Below are positions 47,420 through 63,409 of a DNA stretch of 64,000 nt, one piece after another. This DNA comes from Streptomyces sp. TLI_171 (GTDB taxonomy: Bacteria; Actinomycetota; Actinomycetes; Streptomycetales; Streptomycetaceae). The notes below the pieces were generated by a model. It was given only the letters and a program-made list of their open reading frames with translations, was not told the DNA's origin and searched no databases. Location of the stretch: positions 1,426,001 to 1,490,000 of the forward strand of contig NZ_RAPS01000001.1 in NCBI RefSeq assembly GCF_003610255.1. Direction: 5' to 3'. Positions within the stretch are counted from its first letter, which is position 1. Every line of letters starts with the position of its first letter. The translations under genes were made by a program, and so were the position numbers.

Positions 47420-48256
47420 TCAGAAGGCAGGGACGACGGCGCCCTGGAAGGTGTCGTCGATGTACTTCTTCACCTCGGCGGAGTGCAGCAGCTCGGCGAG
47501 CTTCTGGACCCGCGGGTCGCTCTCGTGGCCCTTCTTGACGGCGAGGATGTTGGCGTAGGGGTTGCCCTGCGCCTTCTCGACCAGGATGGCGTCGGTGGCC
47601 GGCTTGAGGCCCGCGCCGAGGGCGTAGTTGCCGTTGATGATCGCGGCGTCGACGTCGTCGAGGGCGCGCGGCAGCTGGGCCGCCTCCAGCTCCTTGAACT
47701 TGAGGTTCTTCGGGTTGGCGGCGATGTCCTGCACGGTGGCGGTGGTGCCGGCGCCGGCCTTGAGGGTGATGACGTTGTTGTCGGCGAGCAGCTTCAGCGC
47801 CCGGCCCTCGTTGGTGGCGTCGCTGGGGACGGCGACCTGGGCGCCGTTGGCGAGGTCGCCGACGGTCTTGACCTTCTTGGAGTAGGCGCCCAGCGGCTCC
47901 AGGTGGACGGCCTCGACGGAGACGATGTCGGTGCCGTTCTTCTTGTTGAAGTCGTCGAGGTAGGGCTGGTGCTGGAAGTAGTTCGCGTCCGCGGAGCCGT
48001 CCTGGACCGAGGTGTTGGGGGTCACGTAGTCGCTGACCTCCTTGATCTCCAGCTTGAGGCCCGCCTTGGCCGCCAGGTTGTCCTGCACGAACTTGAGGAT
48101 CTGCGCGTGCGGGGTGGGGCTGGCGGCGACGACCAGGGCCTTGTTCGGGTCGGCCGAGGCGCCGGAGCCGGAGGAGCCCGAGGAGCAGGCGGCCAGGGTG
48201 AGCGCGAGGCCGGCGGCGGTGGCGGTCAGGGCGGTGGTCTTCAGGACGTTACGCAC
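47420..48256 (-). CDS. metQ: methionine ABC transporter substrate-binding lipoprotein
   Basis: A 278-residue lipoprotein of the NlpA/MetQ family. The signal peptide MRNVLKTTALTATAAGLALT ends in lipobox LAAC with Cys24. The binding domain has VVAASPTPHAQIL, ANYFQHQPYLDDFNKKNGTD, VAVPSDATNEGRAL and AAIINGNYALGAGL, all typical of MetQ. It captures D- or L-methionine outside the membrane for MetNI. The GTG at 48256 has AAAGG eight bases upstream. Last gene of the metN-metI-metQ operon, 74 bases after metI. Confidence 0.95.
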   Translation of the reverse strand: MRNVLKTTALTATAAGLALTLAACSSGSSGSGASADPNKALVVAASPTPHAQILKFVQDNLAAKAGLKLEIKEVSDYVTPNTSVQDGSADANYFQHQPYLDDFNKKNGTDIVSVEAVHLEPLGAYSKKVKTVGDLANGAQVAVPSDATNEGRALKLLADNNVITLKAGAGTTATVQDIAANPKNLKFKELEAAQLPRALDDVDAAIINGNYALGAGLKPATDAILVEKAQGNPYANILAVKKGHESDPRVQKLAELLHSAEVKKYIDDTFQGAVVPAF

Positions 48257-48330
48257 GAAAAGTGCCTTTCTGCGGGTTGCGAACGGCCCTGGTGGGGCCG
48301 GGTGCCCGTCCCGTGGTGCGGGGCGGGAAG

Positions 48331-49071
48331 TCAGTGGGTGGACGCGAGGTCCTCGTCGGCCTCGCCCGGCTCGGCCTGGGCGGAGCGGAAGAAGCTGAGC
48401 GGGCTGCGGTAGTCGCCGCGGTGCGAGAGCCGGCGGGCGGCGAAGTCGCCCAGCAGCTGGATCGCGGTGACGATGACCACGAGTTCGGCGACGATGACCC
48501 ACATGAAGGCGGTCTCGAAGCGCTGGTAGCCGTAGCGGATGGCGAGGTCGCCGAGTCCGCCGCCGCCGACCGTGCCGGCCATCGCGGAGTAGCCGATGAG
48601 CGCGATCACCGTGGTGGTGGCGGAGGCGACCAGCGAGGGCAGGGCCTCCGGCAGCAGGGTCTTGCGCACGATGGTGCCGGTGCGGGCGCCCATCGCCTTC
48701 AGCGCCTCGACCAGTCCGCCGTCCACCTCGCGGACGGAGGTCTCCACCAGCCGGGCGAAGAACGGGATCGCGCCGATCGCGAGCGGGACGCTGGCGGCCT
48801 GCCAGCCGAGCGTGGTGCCCGCGACCAGCCTGGTGAACGGGATCACCGCGACCATCAGGATGATGAACGGGATGGAGCGGCCGACGTTGACGATCACGCC
48901 GAGCACCCGGCTGACCGTCAGGTTCTGCAGCAGCCCGCCCTTGTCGGTGAGTACCAGCAGCAGCCCGAGCGGCAGGCCGATCACCAGGGTGGCGAGCCCG
49001 GCGATGCCGACCATGCCCAGGGTCTCCCAGGTGGCGGGCCACATCAGTTCCTGCATCTGGTCCCAGGTCAT
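48331..49071 (-). CDS. metI: methionine ABC transporter permease
   Basis: A 246-residue polytopic permease with about five transmembrane helices and the EAA loop VEALKAMGARTGTIVRKTLLPEALP that contacts MetN. Family blocks include NVGRSIPFIILMVAVIPFTR and GYSAMAGTVGGGGLGDLAIRYGY. ATG start overlaps the metN stop (ATGA). The C-terminus has a 35-residue hydrophilic extension. Confidence 0.95.
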   Translation of the reverse strand: MTWDQMQELMWPATWETLGMVGIAGLATLVIGLPLGLLLVLTDKGGLLQNLTVSRVLGVIVNVGRSIPFIILMVAVIPFTRLVAGTTLGWQAASVPLAIGAIPFFARLVETSVREVDGGLVEALKAMGARTGTIVRKTLLPEALPSLVASATTTVIALIGYSAMAGTVGGGGLGDLAIRYGYQRFETAFMWVIVAELVVIVTAIQLLGDFAARRLSHRGDYRSPLSFFRSAQAEPGEADEDLASTH

Positions 49072-50093
49072 GCCGCCGCTCCGTTCGACTGGTCGAGGAC
49101 GTCCACCTGCAGGCCCTGCTGGCGCAGGTAGCCGATCGGCACCACGTTGTCGGTGTGGCTGCCGGGCAGTTCGACCCGCATCCGGCCGACCAGGCGGCCG
49201 GCGATGGTCTCCACCGCGGCGCCGAGGATGTTGATGTCGATCTGGTAGGTGCGGGCCAGCTGGGAGACGAACGGCTGGGCCGGCGCGTCGCCCTGGAAGG
49301 TGATCTCCAGGACGGTGCGCTCAGGGTCTCCTGTGCCGTAGTCGCCGAGCGGGAACAGGTCGCGGGAGATCCGCGAGTGGCCGTCCGCCAGCAGGTCGGT
49401 GAGCCGCCCGGTCTCCACCACCCGGCCGCCGCGCATCAGGGCGGCCGAGTCGCACACCGACTTGATGACCTCCATCTCGTGGGTGATCAGCAGGACGGTC
49501 AGGCCGAGCTGCTGGTTGAGCTCGCGCAGCAGTTGGAGGATGGAGCGGGTGGTCTCCGGGTCGAGGGCGCTGGTGGCCTCGTCGGAGAGCAGCACCTTGG
49601 GGTCGCCGGCCAGTGCGCGGGCGATGCCGACGCGCTGCTTCTGGCCGCCGGAGAGCTGGCCGGGGTAGCTGCGGGCCTTGTCGGCGAGGCCGACCAGGTC
49701 GAGCAGTTCGGCGGCCTTGCGGCGGCGCTCGCGGCGGTCCACGCCGATGATCTCCAGCGGCAGTTCGACGTTCTGCTGGACGGTGCGCGAGGACAGCAGG
49801 TTGAAGTGCTGGAAGACCATGCCGATCCGCTGCCGGGCGGCCCGCAGCTCGCGGCCGGCCCGCTCCTCGGTGCCGGACAGCGCGGTCAGTTCCACGCCGT
49901 CGACGGTGACGCTGCCGGCGGTGGGCCGCTCCAGCAGGTTGACGCACCGGATCAGGGTCGACTTTCCGGCGCCGCTGGTTCCGACGACCCCGAACACCTC
50001 GCCCTGTCGCACGTGCAGGTCCACGTCGTCCAGCGCCCGGACCTCGCGGCCCTGGGAGCGGTAGACCTTGGTCAGGCCCTTGGTGGTGATCAC
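49068..50093 (-). CDS. metN: methionine ABC transporter ATP-binding protein
   Basis: A 341-residue ATPase. Walker A is GTSGAGKST (38-46), the signature is LSGGQKQR (147-154) and Walker B is VLLSDEATSALD (SDEATSALD at 170-178). The C-terminal about 80 residues form the NIL domain (EITFQGDAPAQPFVSQL...), which binds methionine and inhibits transport when internal methionine is high. The GTG at 50093 has GGAAG five bases upstream. First gene of the operon, with a 280-base leader. Confidence 0.96.
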   Translation of the reverse strand: MITTKGLTKVYRSQGREVRALDDVDLHVRQGEVFGVVGTSGAGKSTLIRCVNLLERPTAGSVTVDGVELTALSGTEERAGRELRAARQRIGMVFQHFNLLSSRTVQQNVELPLEIIGVDRRERRRKAAELLDLVGLADKARSYPGQLSGGQKQRVGIARALAGDPKVLLSDEATSALDPETTRSILQLLRELNQQLGLTVLLITHEMEVIKSVCDSAALMRGGRVVETGRLTDLLADGHSRISRDLFPLGDYGTGDPERTVLEITFQGDAPAQPFVSQLARTYQIDINILGAAVETIAGRLVGRMRVELPGSHTDNVVPIGYLRQQGLQVDVLDQSNGAAA

Positions 50094-50289
50094 AGCTGCT
50101 TCCGTTGTTCGTCGGCGGACGGCCGTGGGGGCGTCCGCGCCAATGGCGGGATGGGCACGGGGGTGCCGGGAAGGAGTCGGGGTGCTGCCGTCTGATCGAT
50201 CATGTCCGCCGGTCGGGCGGGGCGCGCGTGGGCGTAGCCCTGACGAGTCATCAGCGGACGGGACGTCAGCGGGTGCTGGGCGAAGGCTC

Positions 50290-50373
50290 TCAGCGGCGAC
50301 ACATTCGACGACACATGCGCGACTCACCTGCCGGCGTCGCGCCGGTGGGGATGCATGTCGTCGTCGTGGTCAT
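50290..50373 (-). CDS. putative leader peptide with repeated Met-Cys-Arg-Arg upstream of metN
   Basis: In the metN leader an ATG at 50316, six bases after AGGTGAG, opens an 8-codon frame reading MCRRMCRR and then TGA (50290-50316). The same frame can start at the ATG at 50373, giving 27 residues beginning MTTTTTCIPTG, without a good ribosome binding site. Met and Cys codons repeated just before a stop, ahead of a methionine transporter, suggest ribosome-mediated attenuation. This is inference: very short open frames occur by chance, and I see no clear terminator/antiterminator pair downstream. Confidence 0.35.
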   Translation of the reverse strand: MTTTTTCIPTGATPAGESRMCRRMCRR

Positions 50374-50381
50374 GGACCCAG

Positions 50382-50401
50382 TAAATCAGACATTTGGTTT
50401 A
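50382..50401. promoter_or_regulatory. AT-rich inverted repeat upstream of metNIQ
   Basis: TAAATCA-N6-TGGTTTA is a 6-of-7 inverted repeat in a local AT-rich patch, about 10 bases before the 50373 ATG and 290 bases before metN. The position and composition suit an operator or promoter for the methionine transporter operon; the regulator is unknown. Confidence 0.45.
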
Positions 50402-50460
50402 CGTCCCAATTTTCAGGACGCGGTGTCCGACATGCGGACACGGTCCTTGCGGCACAAGCA

Positions 50461-50499
50461 CTGCGGCGCCCGACCCTGGTCAGGGGTCGGGCGCCGCAG
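50461..50499 (-). terminator. terminator downstream of the acetyltransferase gene
   Basis: A perfect 16-bp stem (50461-50476 with 50484-50499) and 7-base loop lie 17 bases beyond the stop at 50516 and isolate this gene from metNIQ. Confidence 0.88.
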
Positions 50500-50515
50500 G
50501 ATGCGTTCCGGAGCG

Positions 50516-51010
50516 TCAGGCGGCCAGCGAGGCCGTCACCGGCTTGGCCAGCGTCACGATCGACAGCCGGCGGGAGACCTCGCGCACCTCGGTCTCGCGG
50601 TAGCCGAGCTTGCGGTAGAGCCGCAGGTTGCCCAGGCTGCGGTGGCCGGTGAACAGTTCGAAGCCGCTGCTCGCGCCGTCCTCGGCGAGCTGCGCCTCCA
50701 GTGCCTCCAGCAGACGGCGGCCCAGGCCGTGCCGCTGCATCCGCGGGTGCACCACCAGACGGCCGATCCGGCCGACGCCGTTCTCGTCCACCCAGCCGCG
50801 CACGCTGCCGACCACTTCGTCGCCGAGCCGGGCGACCAGCACCCGGTGCTCGGCGAACTCGGCCCGCAGACTCTCCAGCGTCTGGGTCAGCGGCTCCAGC
50901 GTCCAGTCGCTGTAGAGCTCCGCCTCGCTCTGGTAGCCGAGGTACTGGAGCTTGAGGATCTGCTCCGCTTCCTCCGGTCGTGCCGTTGCGATGATCACAC
51001 TCATGCCCAT
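50516..51010 (-). CDS. GNAT family N-acetyltransferase
   Basis: A 164-residue GNAT protein: SVIIATARPEEAEQILKLQYLGYQSEAELY, the acetyl-CoA motif RIGRLVVHPRMQRHGLGRRLLEALEAQL, and GFELFTGHRSLGNLRLYRKLGYRE. Single domain, cytoplasmic, substrate unknown. I prefer the ATG at 51010, eight to nine bases after GGGGAGG. A housekeeping-type promoter lies about 165 bases upstream. Confidence 0.85.
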   Translation of the reverse strand: MGMSVIIATARPEEAEQILKLQYLGYQSEAELYSDWTLEPLTQTLESLRAEFAEHRVLVARLGDEVVGSVRGWVDENGVGRIGRLVVHPRMQRHGLGRRLLEALEAQLAEDGASSGFELFTGHRSLGNLRLYRKLGYRETEVREVSRRLSIVTLAKPVTASLAA

Positions 51011-51174
51011 GTGCGGGGGCCTCCCCATCGTTAGTGCCCGGCGCGCACGAGTGAGGGTCTCGCACCGGTTCCTGTCCGAGGTGCCCGGACGGGGATCGGC
51101 CCGGCCCGGGAAAAGCGCGACGCGTCCCGCCGGACGGTGGTCCGGTGCACCGGGACTGACGCACGCTCACGCTC

Positions 51175-51202
51175 AGTATCCGGCCAGCCGGGCGACCGTC
51201 AA
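51175..51202 (-). promoter_or_regulatory. housekeeping-type promoter for the GNAT gene at 50516-51010
   Basis: On the minus strand TTGACG (51202-51197), 16 bases, then GATACT (51180-51175) is a good match to the HrdB/sigma-70 consensus. It implies a leader of about 160 bases, in which I see no gene. Confidence 0.55.
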
Positions 51203-51297
51203 GAGAGACGTTCGCCACCGCTCTACCCACGCGCCAGCTGTTCTCAACCTTCCGGACGCCCGACGTGGCGAGCGTCACGCCCCCGCGGACGACGCCG

Positions 51298-52662
51298 TCA
51301 CCCGCTCGGCCGGATGTTCTGGTTCACCCGGAACAGGTTGGTCGGATCGTAGCGGTCCTTCAGCGCCACCAGCCGCTCGTACTTCGCCAGCCCGTACGCC
51401 TCCACCACCCGGGCCTGCCCCTCCTGGCCCATCAGGTTCACGTACGCCCCGCCCGAGGAGAACTGCCGCATCGCCTGCCAGCACCGCCGCACCCACGCCA
51501 CCTGCGGCTCCGGCGGCCCGTCCGTCCACCGCCCCGTCGCGCTCAGCAGGTACGGAGCCGTCCGGTACGTGTACGCGGTGTCCTCCGGGCCCACCCGGGC
51601 CACCGCGCCGCCCAGGAACGCCAGTTGCAGCTGCGCCTCCGGGGAGGGCATGGTCGCCACCTGCTCGCCCAGGCAGTGGATCGCCGCGTCGTCCAGCACC
51701 GACAGGAACTCCGAGCGTCCGAAGTTCCCCGCGCCCGCCCCCCGGCCCGGGTCCAGCATCTGCTGCCACAGCGTGTACGGCCGGGTCTGCACGGTGTCCG
51801 CCACCACTCCCGGCAGCGCGCGCAGCGGCGCGACCGCCTCCCGGCCCCGGTCCGCCCGGCCCGACCAGCACAGGCCGATCCGCAGCATCGGCCGGTCCGG
51901 CAGGTGCGCCACCCCGCGCGGCCGCCCGAACTCGATGCCCACCGTCACCCCGTCCGGGGCCTGCGCCATGAAGTCCCGCACCGCCGCCACCGTCGGCGCC
52001 AGCAGCTCGGCCGGCACGTACACCGCCCCGCACAGCACGTGCGGCCCCACCCGGTGGAGCCGGTACGTGAACGAGGTGACCACGCCGAAGTTGCCGCCGC
52101 CGCCGCGCAGCCCCCGGAACAGTTCCGGATGCGAGGCCGAACTCGCCGTCAGCAGACGGCCCTCCGCCGTCACCACGTCCGCCTCGACCAGGTTGTCGCA
52201 GGTCAGCCCGTACGCCCGGGCCAGCCACCCGACTCCCCCGCCGAGCGTCACCCCGGCGATGCCCGCCGCCGAGTACGGCGCGCCGGGCGTCGCCAGGTCG
52301 AACGCCTGGGTCTCGTGGTCGAACAGGCCCCAGGTCACCCCCGGCTGCGCCCTGGCGATCCGGCGCGCCGGGTCCACCCGGACTCCGCGCATCCCCGACA
52401 GGTCGATCAGCATCCCGCCGTCCGTCGTCCCCAGGCCCGCCTGACTGTGCCCCGCCCCGCGCACCGCCGCGGCCAGCCCGTGCTCCCGGGCCACCACGAC
52501 GGCCTGCAGCACGTCCGCGACGCCGGTGCACCGCGCGATCACCTCGGGCCGCCGGTCCACCGCGGCGTTCCACACCGCCCGCGCCCCGTCGTACCCGTCG
52601 TCCCCGGGCACCAGGATCTCGCCCCGGAACCCCTCTGCCAGTGCCATGGCTGCTTTGGCCAT
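51298..52662 (-). CDS. berberine-bridge-type FAD-dependent oxidoreductase
   Basis: A 454-residue flavoprotein with an N-terminal FAD-binding 4 (PCMH) domain, a substrate domain and a C-terminal BBE segment (YVNLMGQEGQARVVEAYGLAKYERLVALKDRYDPTNLFRVNQNI). His72 in RGAGHSQAG and Cys155 in GLTCDNL occupy the positions used for bicovalent FAD attachment in this family, which would give a high-potential oxidase. No signal peptide. Substrate unknown; family members oxidise sugars or secondary metabolites. The ATG at 52662 is very close to GGAGG; ATG at 52647 is an alternative. Confidence 0.88.
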   Translation of the reverse strand: MAKAAMALAEGFRGEILVPGDDGYDGARAVWNAAVDRRPEVIARCTGVADVLQAVVVAREHGLAAAVRGAGHSQAGLGTTDGGMLIDLSGMRGVRVDPARRIARAQPGVTWGLFDHETQAFDLATPGAPYSAAGIAGVTLGGGVGWLARAYGLTCDNLVEADVVTAEGRLLTASSASHPELFRGLRGGGGNFGVVTSFTYRLHRVGPHVLCGAVYVPAELLAPTVAAVRDFMAQAPDGVTVGIEFGRPRGVAHLPDRPMLRIGLCWSGRADRGREAVAPLRALPGVVADTVQTRPYTLWQQMLDPGRGAGAGNFGRSEFLSVLDDAAIHCLGEQVATMPSPEAQLQLAFLGGAVARVGPEDTAYTYRTAPYLLSATGRWTDGPPEPQVAWVRRCWQAMRQFSSGGAYVNLMGQEGQARVVEAYGLAKYERLVALKDRYDPTNLFRVNQNIRPSG

Positions 52663-52705
52663 GCCTCCAGGGTAGGAAGCGGTTCAGGAATCGGCGCGCC
52701 AGAAC

Positions 52706-53190
52706 TCAAGCTTCGCCCGCGCCGGCCGTCGCCCGGTGGTCGGGGACCCGGACCGGATCGGCGACCGTGAGCGCGGCCAGGGTGGCGTCGCCGCTCGCGG
52801 GCGCGGTGGTGTTGCTCGCGGGGATCCACACGACCAGGTCCAGCGATCCGTCGTCGGGGCCGGAGCGGGCGTGGTCGGCTGCGAGCTGGGTCTTCCCGGT
52901 ACCCGCGCGACCGTCGGGCACCGCACCCGTGGCGTCGTCGGCGGCGAGCACCCGGGGGCTCGGCGCGGTGGAGGAACTCGCCCGCGCGGGCCGGGATCCG
53001 GCCGACCGCCTGCGGCCGCTGGACGGGGGCGCAGGTGCACGTGGACGCCGCCCGTCGTGCCGGCCGCGATGCCGTGTTGCCCGCTCGCCGTGATGTTCCG
53101 GCCCGGTTGCTGCTGGTCCACGGGCCCCCGGTCCGCCGCACTCCGACTCGGCGCCGGTGCTGTCCGGGCCGGAACGCCGGGCACCGCCGA
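52706..53190 (-). pseudogene. frameshifted, truncated NB-ARC/P-loop protein remnant
   Basis: Three successive blocks, each in a different frame, read like the start of the NB-ARC/tetratricopeptide ATPases common in Streptomyces. Block one (about 53100-53030) is NITASGQHGIAAGTTGGVHVHL. Block two (about 53021-52953) is RPQAVGRIPARAGEFLHR. Block three (52960-52706) is VLAADDATGAVPDGRAGTGKTQLAADHA then LDLVVWIPAS, containing the P-loop GRAGTGKT. The frame ends soon after Walker A, so at least two frameshifts and a large 3' deletion are needed. The remainder of the 588-base gap between the flavoprotein and argH holds nothing I can support. Confidence 0.62.
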
Positions 53191-53250
53191 ACGGCACGCC
53201 AACCACTCGGACCAGCCGGGGGGTGACGCGCCGTCCGGTGACCGGGAGGG

Positions 53251-56614
<3,364 letters not shown>

Positions 56615-56639
56615 AACTGAAGATTCTCCTGAAAGACGC

Positions 56640-57839
56640 TCAGCTGTTCGCGCCGGGGGCGGCTTCGCGGACCGTTCGGAGGATCGCGGGCAGCGCGGCG
56701 AGGAAGCTGTCGGCCTGCTCCTCGGTGAGCACCAGCGGCGGGACCAGCCGGACGGCGTCGGCGACGGCGGCGTTCACCAGGAAGCCGGCCTGCTGCGCGG
56801 CGGCCTGCACCTGGGCGGCGACCGGCGCGGTGAGCACGATGCCCAGCAGCAGGCCCTTGCCCCGGACGTGGTCCACCAGCGGGTCGCCGATCGCCTCGAT
56901 GCCCACCCGCAGCCGCTCGCCGAGCTTGGCGGCGTGCTCCAGCAGGCCCTGCTCCTCGATGGTGCGCAGCACGGCGAGGCCGGCCGCGGCGACCACCGGG
57001 TTGCCGCCGAAGGTGGTGCCGTGCTGACCGGGCTTCAGCAGCTCGGCGGCCTCGCCGAAGGCGAGCACGGCGCCGATCGGCAGACCGCCGCCCAGGCCCT
57101 TCGCGAGCGTGACGATGTCCGGGTCGACGCCCTCGTAGGCCTGGTGGGCGAACCAGTGGCCGGTGCGGCCGACGCCGGTCTGGATCTCGTCCAGGACCAG
57201 CAGGGTGCCGGTGGCCCGGGTGATCTCCCGGGCCGCCTGAAGGTAGCCGTCGGGCAGCGGGATGGCGCCGTTCTCGCCCTGGATCGGCTCCAGGAAGACC
57301 GCGGCGGTGTCGGTGGTGACGGCGGCGCGCAGCGCCTCGATGTCGCCGAACGGGACGTAGCTGACGTCGCCGGGCAGCGGCTTGAACCCCTCCTGCTTGC
57401 CGGGCTGGGCGGTGAGCGCGAGGGCGCCCATGGTGCGGCCGTGGAAGGCGCCCTGCAGCGAGACCAGGTGGGTGCGGCCGGTCAGCCGGGAGATCTTGAA
57501 CGCGGCCTCGTTGGCCTCGGTGCCGGAGTTGCAGAAGAACACCCGGGCCGGGCGGCCGGCCAACTCGACGAGCTTCTCGGCGAGTTGGATGGTGGTCTCG
57601 GCCATGAACAGGTTGGAGACGTGGCCGAGGGTGGAGATCTGCGCCGTGACGGCCTCGACGATGGCCGGGTGCGCGGTGCCGAGCACGTTGACGGCGATGC
57701 CGGCGACCAGGTCGAGGTACTGCTTGCCGTCGGCGTCCCAGACCAGCGAGCCCTCGCCGCGGACCAGCGGGATCCGCGGCGTGCCGTAGTTGTGCATCAG
57801 CGTGTGCTGGTACCGCTCGATGATGGCTTCGTTGCTCAT
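56640..57839 (-). CDS. argD: acetylornithine aminotransferase
   Basis: A 399-residue class III PLP aminotransferase converting N-acetylglutamate semialdehyde to N-acetylornithine. The PLP lysine is Lys247 ([13 protein letters not shown]), with the Asp-Glu pair at 217-218 ([10 protein letters not shown]) and [16 protein letters not shown] overlaps the argB stop (ATGA), showing translational coupling. Confidence 0.96.
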   Translation of the reverse strand: MSNEAIIERYQHTLMHNYGTPRIPLVRGEGSLVWDADGKQYLDLVAGIAVNVLGTAHPAIVEAVTAQISTLGHVSNLFMAETTIQLAEKLVELAGRPARVFFCNSGTEANEAAFKISRLTGRTHLVSLQGAFHGRTMGALALTAQPGKQEGFKPLPGDVSYVPFGDIEALRAAVTTDTAAVFLEPIQGENGAIPLPDGYLQAAREITRATGTLLVLDEIQTGVGRTGHWFAHQAYEGVDPDIVTLAKGLGGGLPIGAVLAFGEAAELLKPGQHGTTFGGNPVVAAAGLAVLRTIEEQGLLEHAAKLGERLRVGIEAIGDPLVDHVRGKGLLLGIVLTAPVAAQVQAAAQQAGFLVNAAVADAVRLVPPLVLTEEQADSFLAALPAILRTVREAAPGANS

Positions 57840-58768
57840 GCCAGGCCCCCCAGTACGTTGGTCTCGTCGTCGGGCACCACCATGGTGCCGATGCCCTCGT
57901 CGGTGAAGATCTCCAGCAGCAGGCTGTGCTGGACGCGGCCGTCCAGGACGCGCGCGGTGCCCACGCCGGAGCGGACGGCGCGCAGGCAGCCCTCCATCTT
58001 GGGGAGCATGCCGGTGGCGAGGGTGGGGAGCATCTCCTCCAGCTCGCCGGCGTTCAGCTGGCTGATCACGTCGTCGGAGTTGGGCCAGTCCTTGTACAGG
58101 CCCTCGACGTCGGTGAGCACCACCAGCATCTCGGCGCCGAGCGCGACCGCGATGGCCGAGGCCGCGGTGTCGGCGTTGATGTTGTAGACGTGGCCGTCGG
58201 CGCCGCGGGCGATCGAGGAGACCACCGGGATCCGGCCGTCGGCGATCAGCGCTTTCAGCGCGCCGGCCTCGACGTTGACGATGTCGCCGACCAGCCCGAT
58301 GTCGACCTGCTCGCCGTCGACCACCGCGTAGCGCTTGACGGCGGTCAGGGTGTGCGCGTCCTCGCCGGTCATGCCGACGGCGAACGGGCCGTGCGAGTTG
58401 AGCAGGCCGACCAGTTCGCGCTGGACCTGCCCGGCGAGCACCATCCGGACCACGTCCATGGTCTCGGGGGTGGTGACCCGCAGGCCGGCGGTGAAGGAGG
58501 ACTCCAGGCCGAGCTTCTCCAGCTGGGCGCTGATCTGCGGGCCGCCGCCGTGCACGACGACGGGGTGCAGCCCGGCGAACCGGAGGAAGACGACGTCCTG
58601 GGCGAACGCGGCCTTCAGGTCCTCGTCCACCATGGCGTTGCCGCCGAACTTGATGACCACGGTCTTGCCGTGGAAGCGCGCCAGCCACGGCAGCGCCTCG
58701 ATCAGGGTGCGGGCCTTGGGCAGCGCGGCGTTGCTGCGGGCCTGTTCGCCCTTGGGTGCGATCTGCAT
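57836..58768 (-). CDS. argB: acetylglutamate kinase
   Basis: A 310-residue amino acid kinase that phosphorylates N-acetylglutamate. [10 protein letters not shown] contains the phosphate-binding lysine (Lys40), and [10 protein letters not shown] (HGGG 73-76) and [14 protein letters not shown] are family motifs. The N-terminal about 25 residues extend before the kinase core; such extensions often confer arginine feedback inhibition, which is inferred here. ATG at 58768, 24 bases after argJ. Confidence 0.96.
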   Translation of the reverse strand: MQIAPKGEQARSNAALPKARTLIEALPWLARFHGKTVVIKFGGNAMVDEDLKAAFAQDVVFLRFAGLHPVVVHGGGPQISAQLEKLGLESSFTAGLRVTTPETMDVVRMVLAGQVQRELVGLLNSHGPFAVGMTGEDAHTLTAVKRYAVVDGEQVDIGLVGDIVNVEAGALKALIADGRIPVVSSIARGADGHVYNINADTAASAIAVALGAEMLVVLTDVEGLYKDWPNSDDVISQLNAGELEEMLPTLATGMLPKMEGCLRAVRSGVGTARVLDGRVQHSLLLEIFTDEGIGTMVVPDDETNVLGGLA

Positions 58769-58792
58769 GACGGTGGGTCGACCCCCCTCGGG

Positions 58793-63328
<4,536 letters not shown>

Positions 63329-63409
63329 ATGCCCGCGGGCGGCGAACGCGCCGCGTTCGTACCGGGTTCGTGCCGGGCGCCGTCAGACCCCGGCCCTACG
63401 GTGGCGCCC

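Noticed and set aside
50094-50400. SAM riboswitch upstream of metNIQ
   Set aside because: I looked for SAM-I, SAM-II and SAM-IV cores in the leader and found no convincing match; the mini-ORF and palindrome are the only notable signals.
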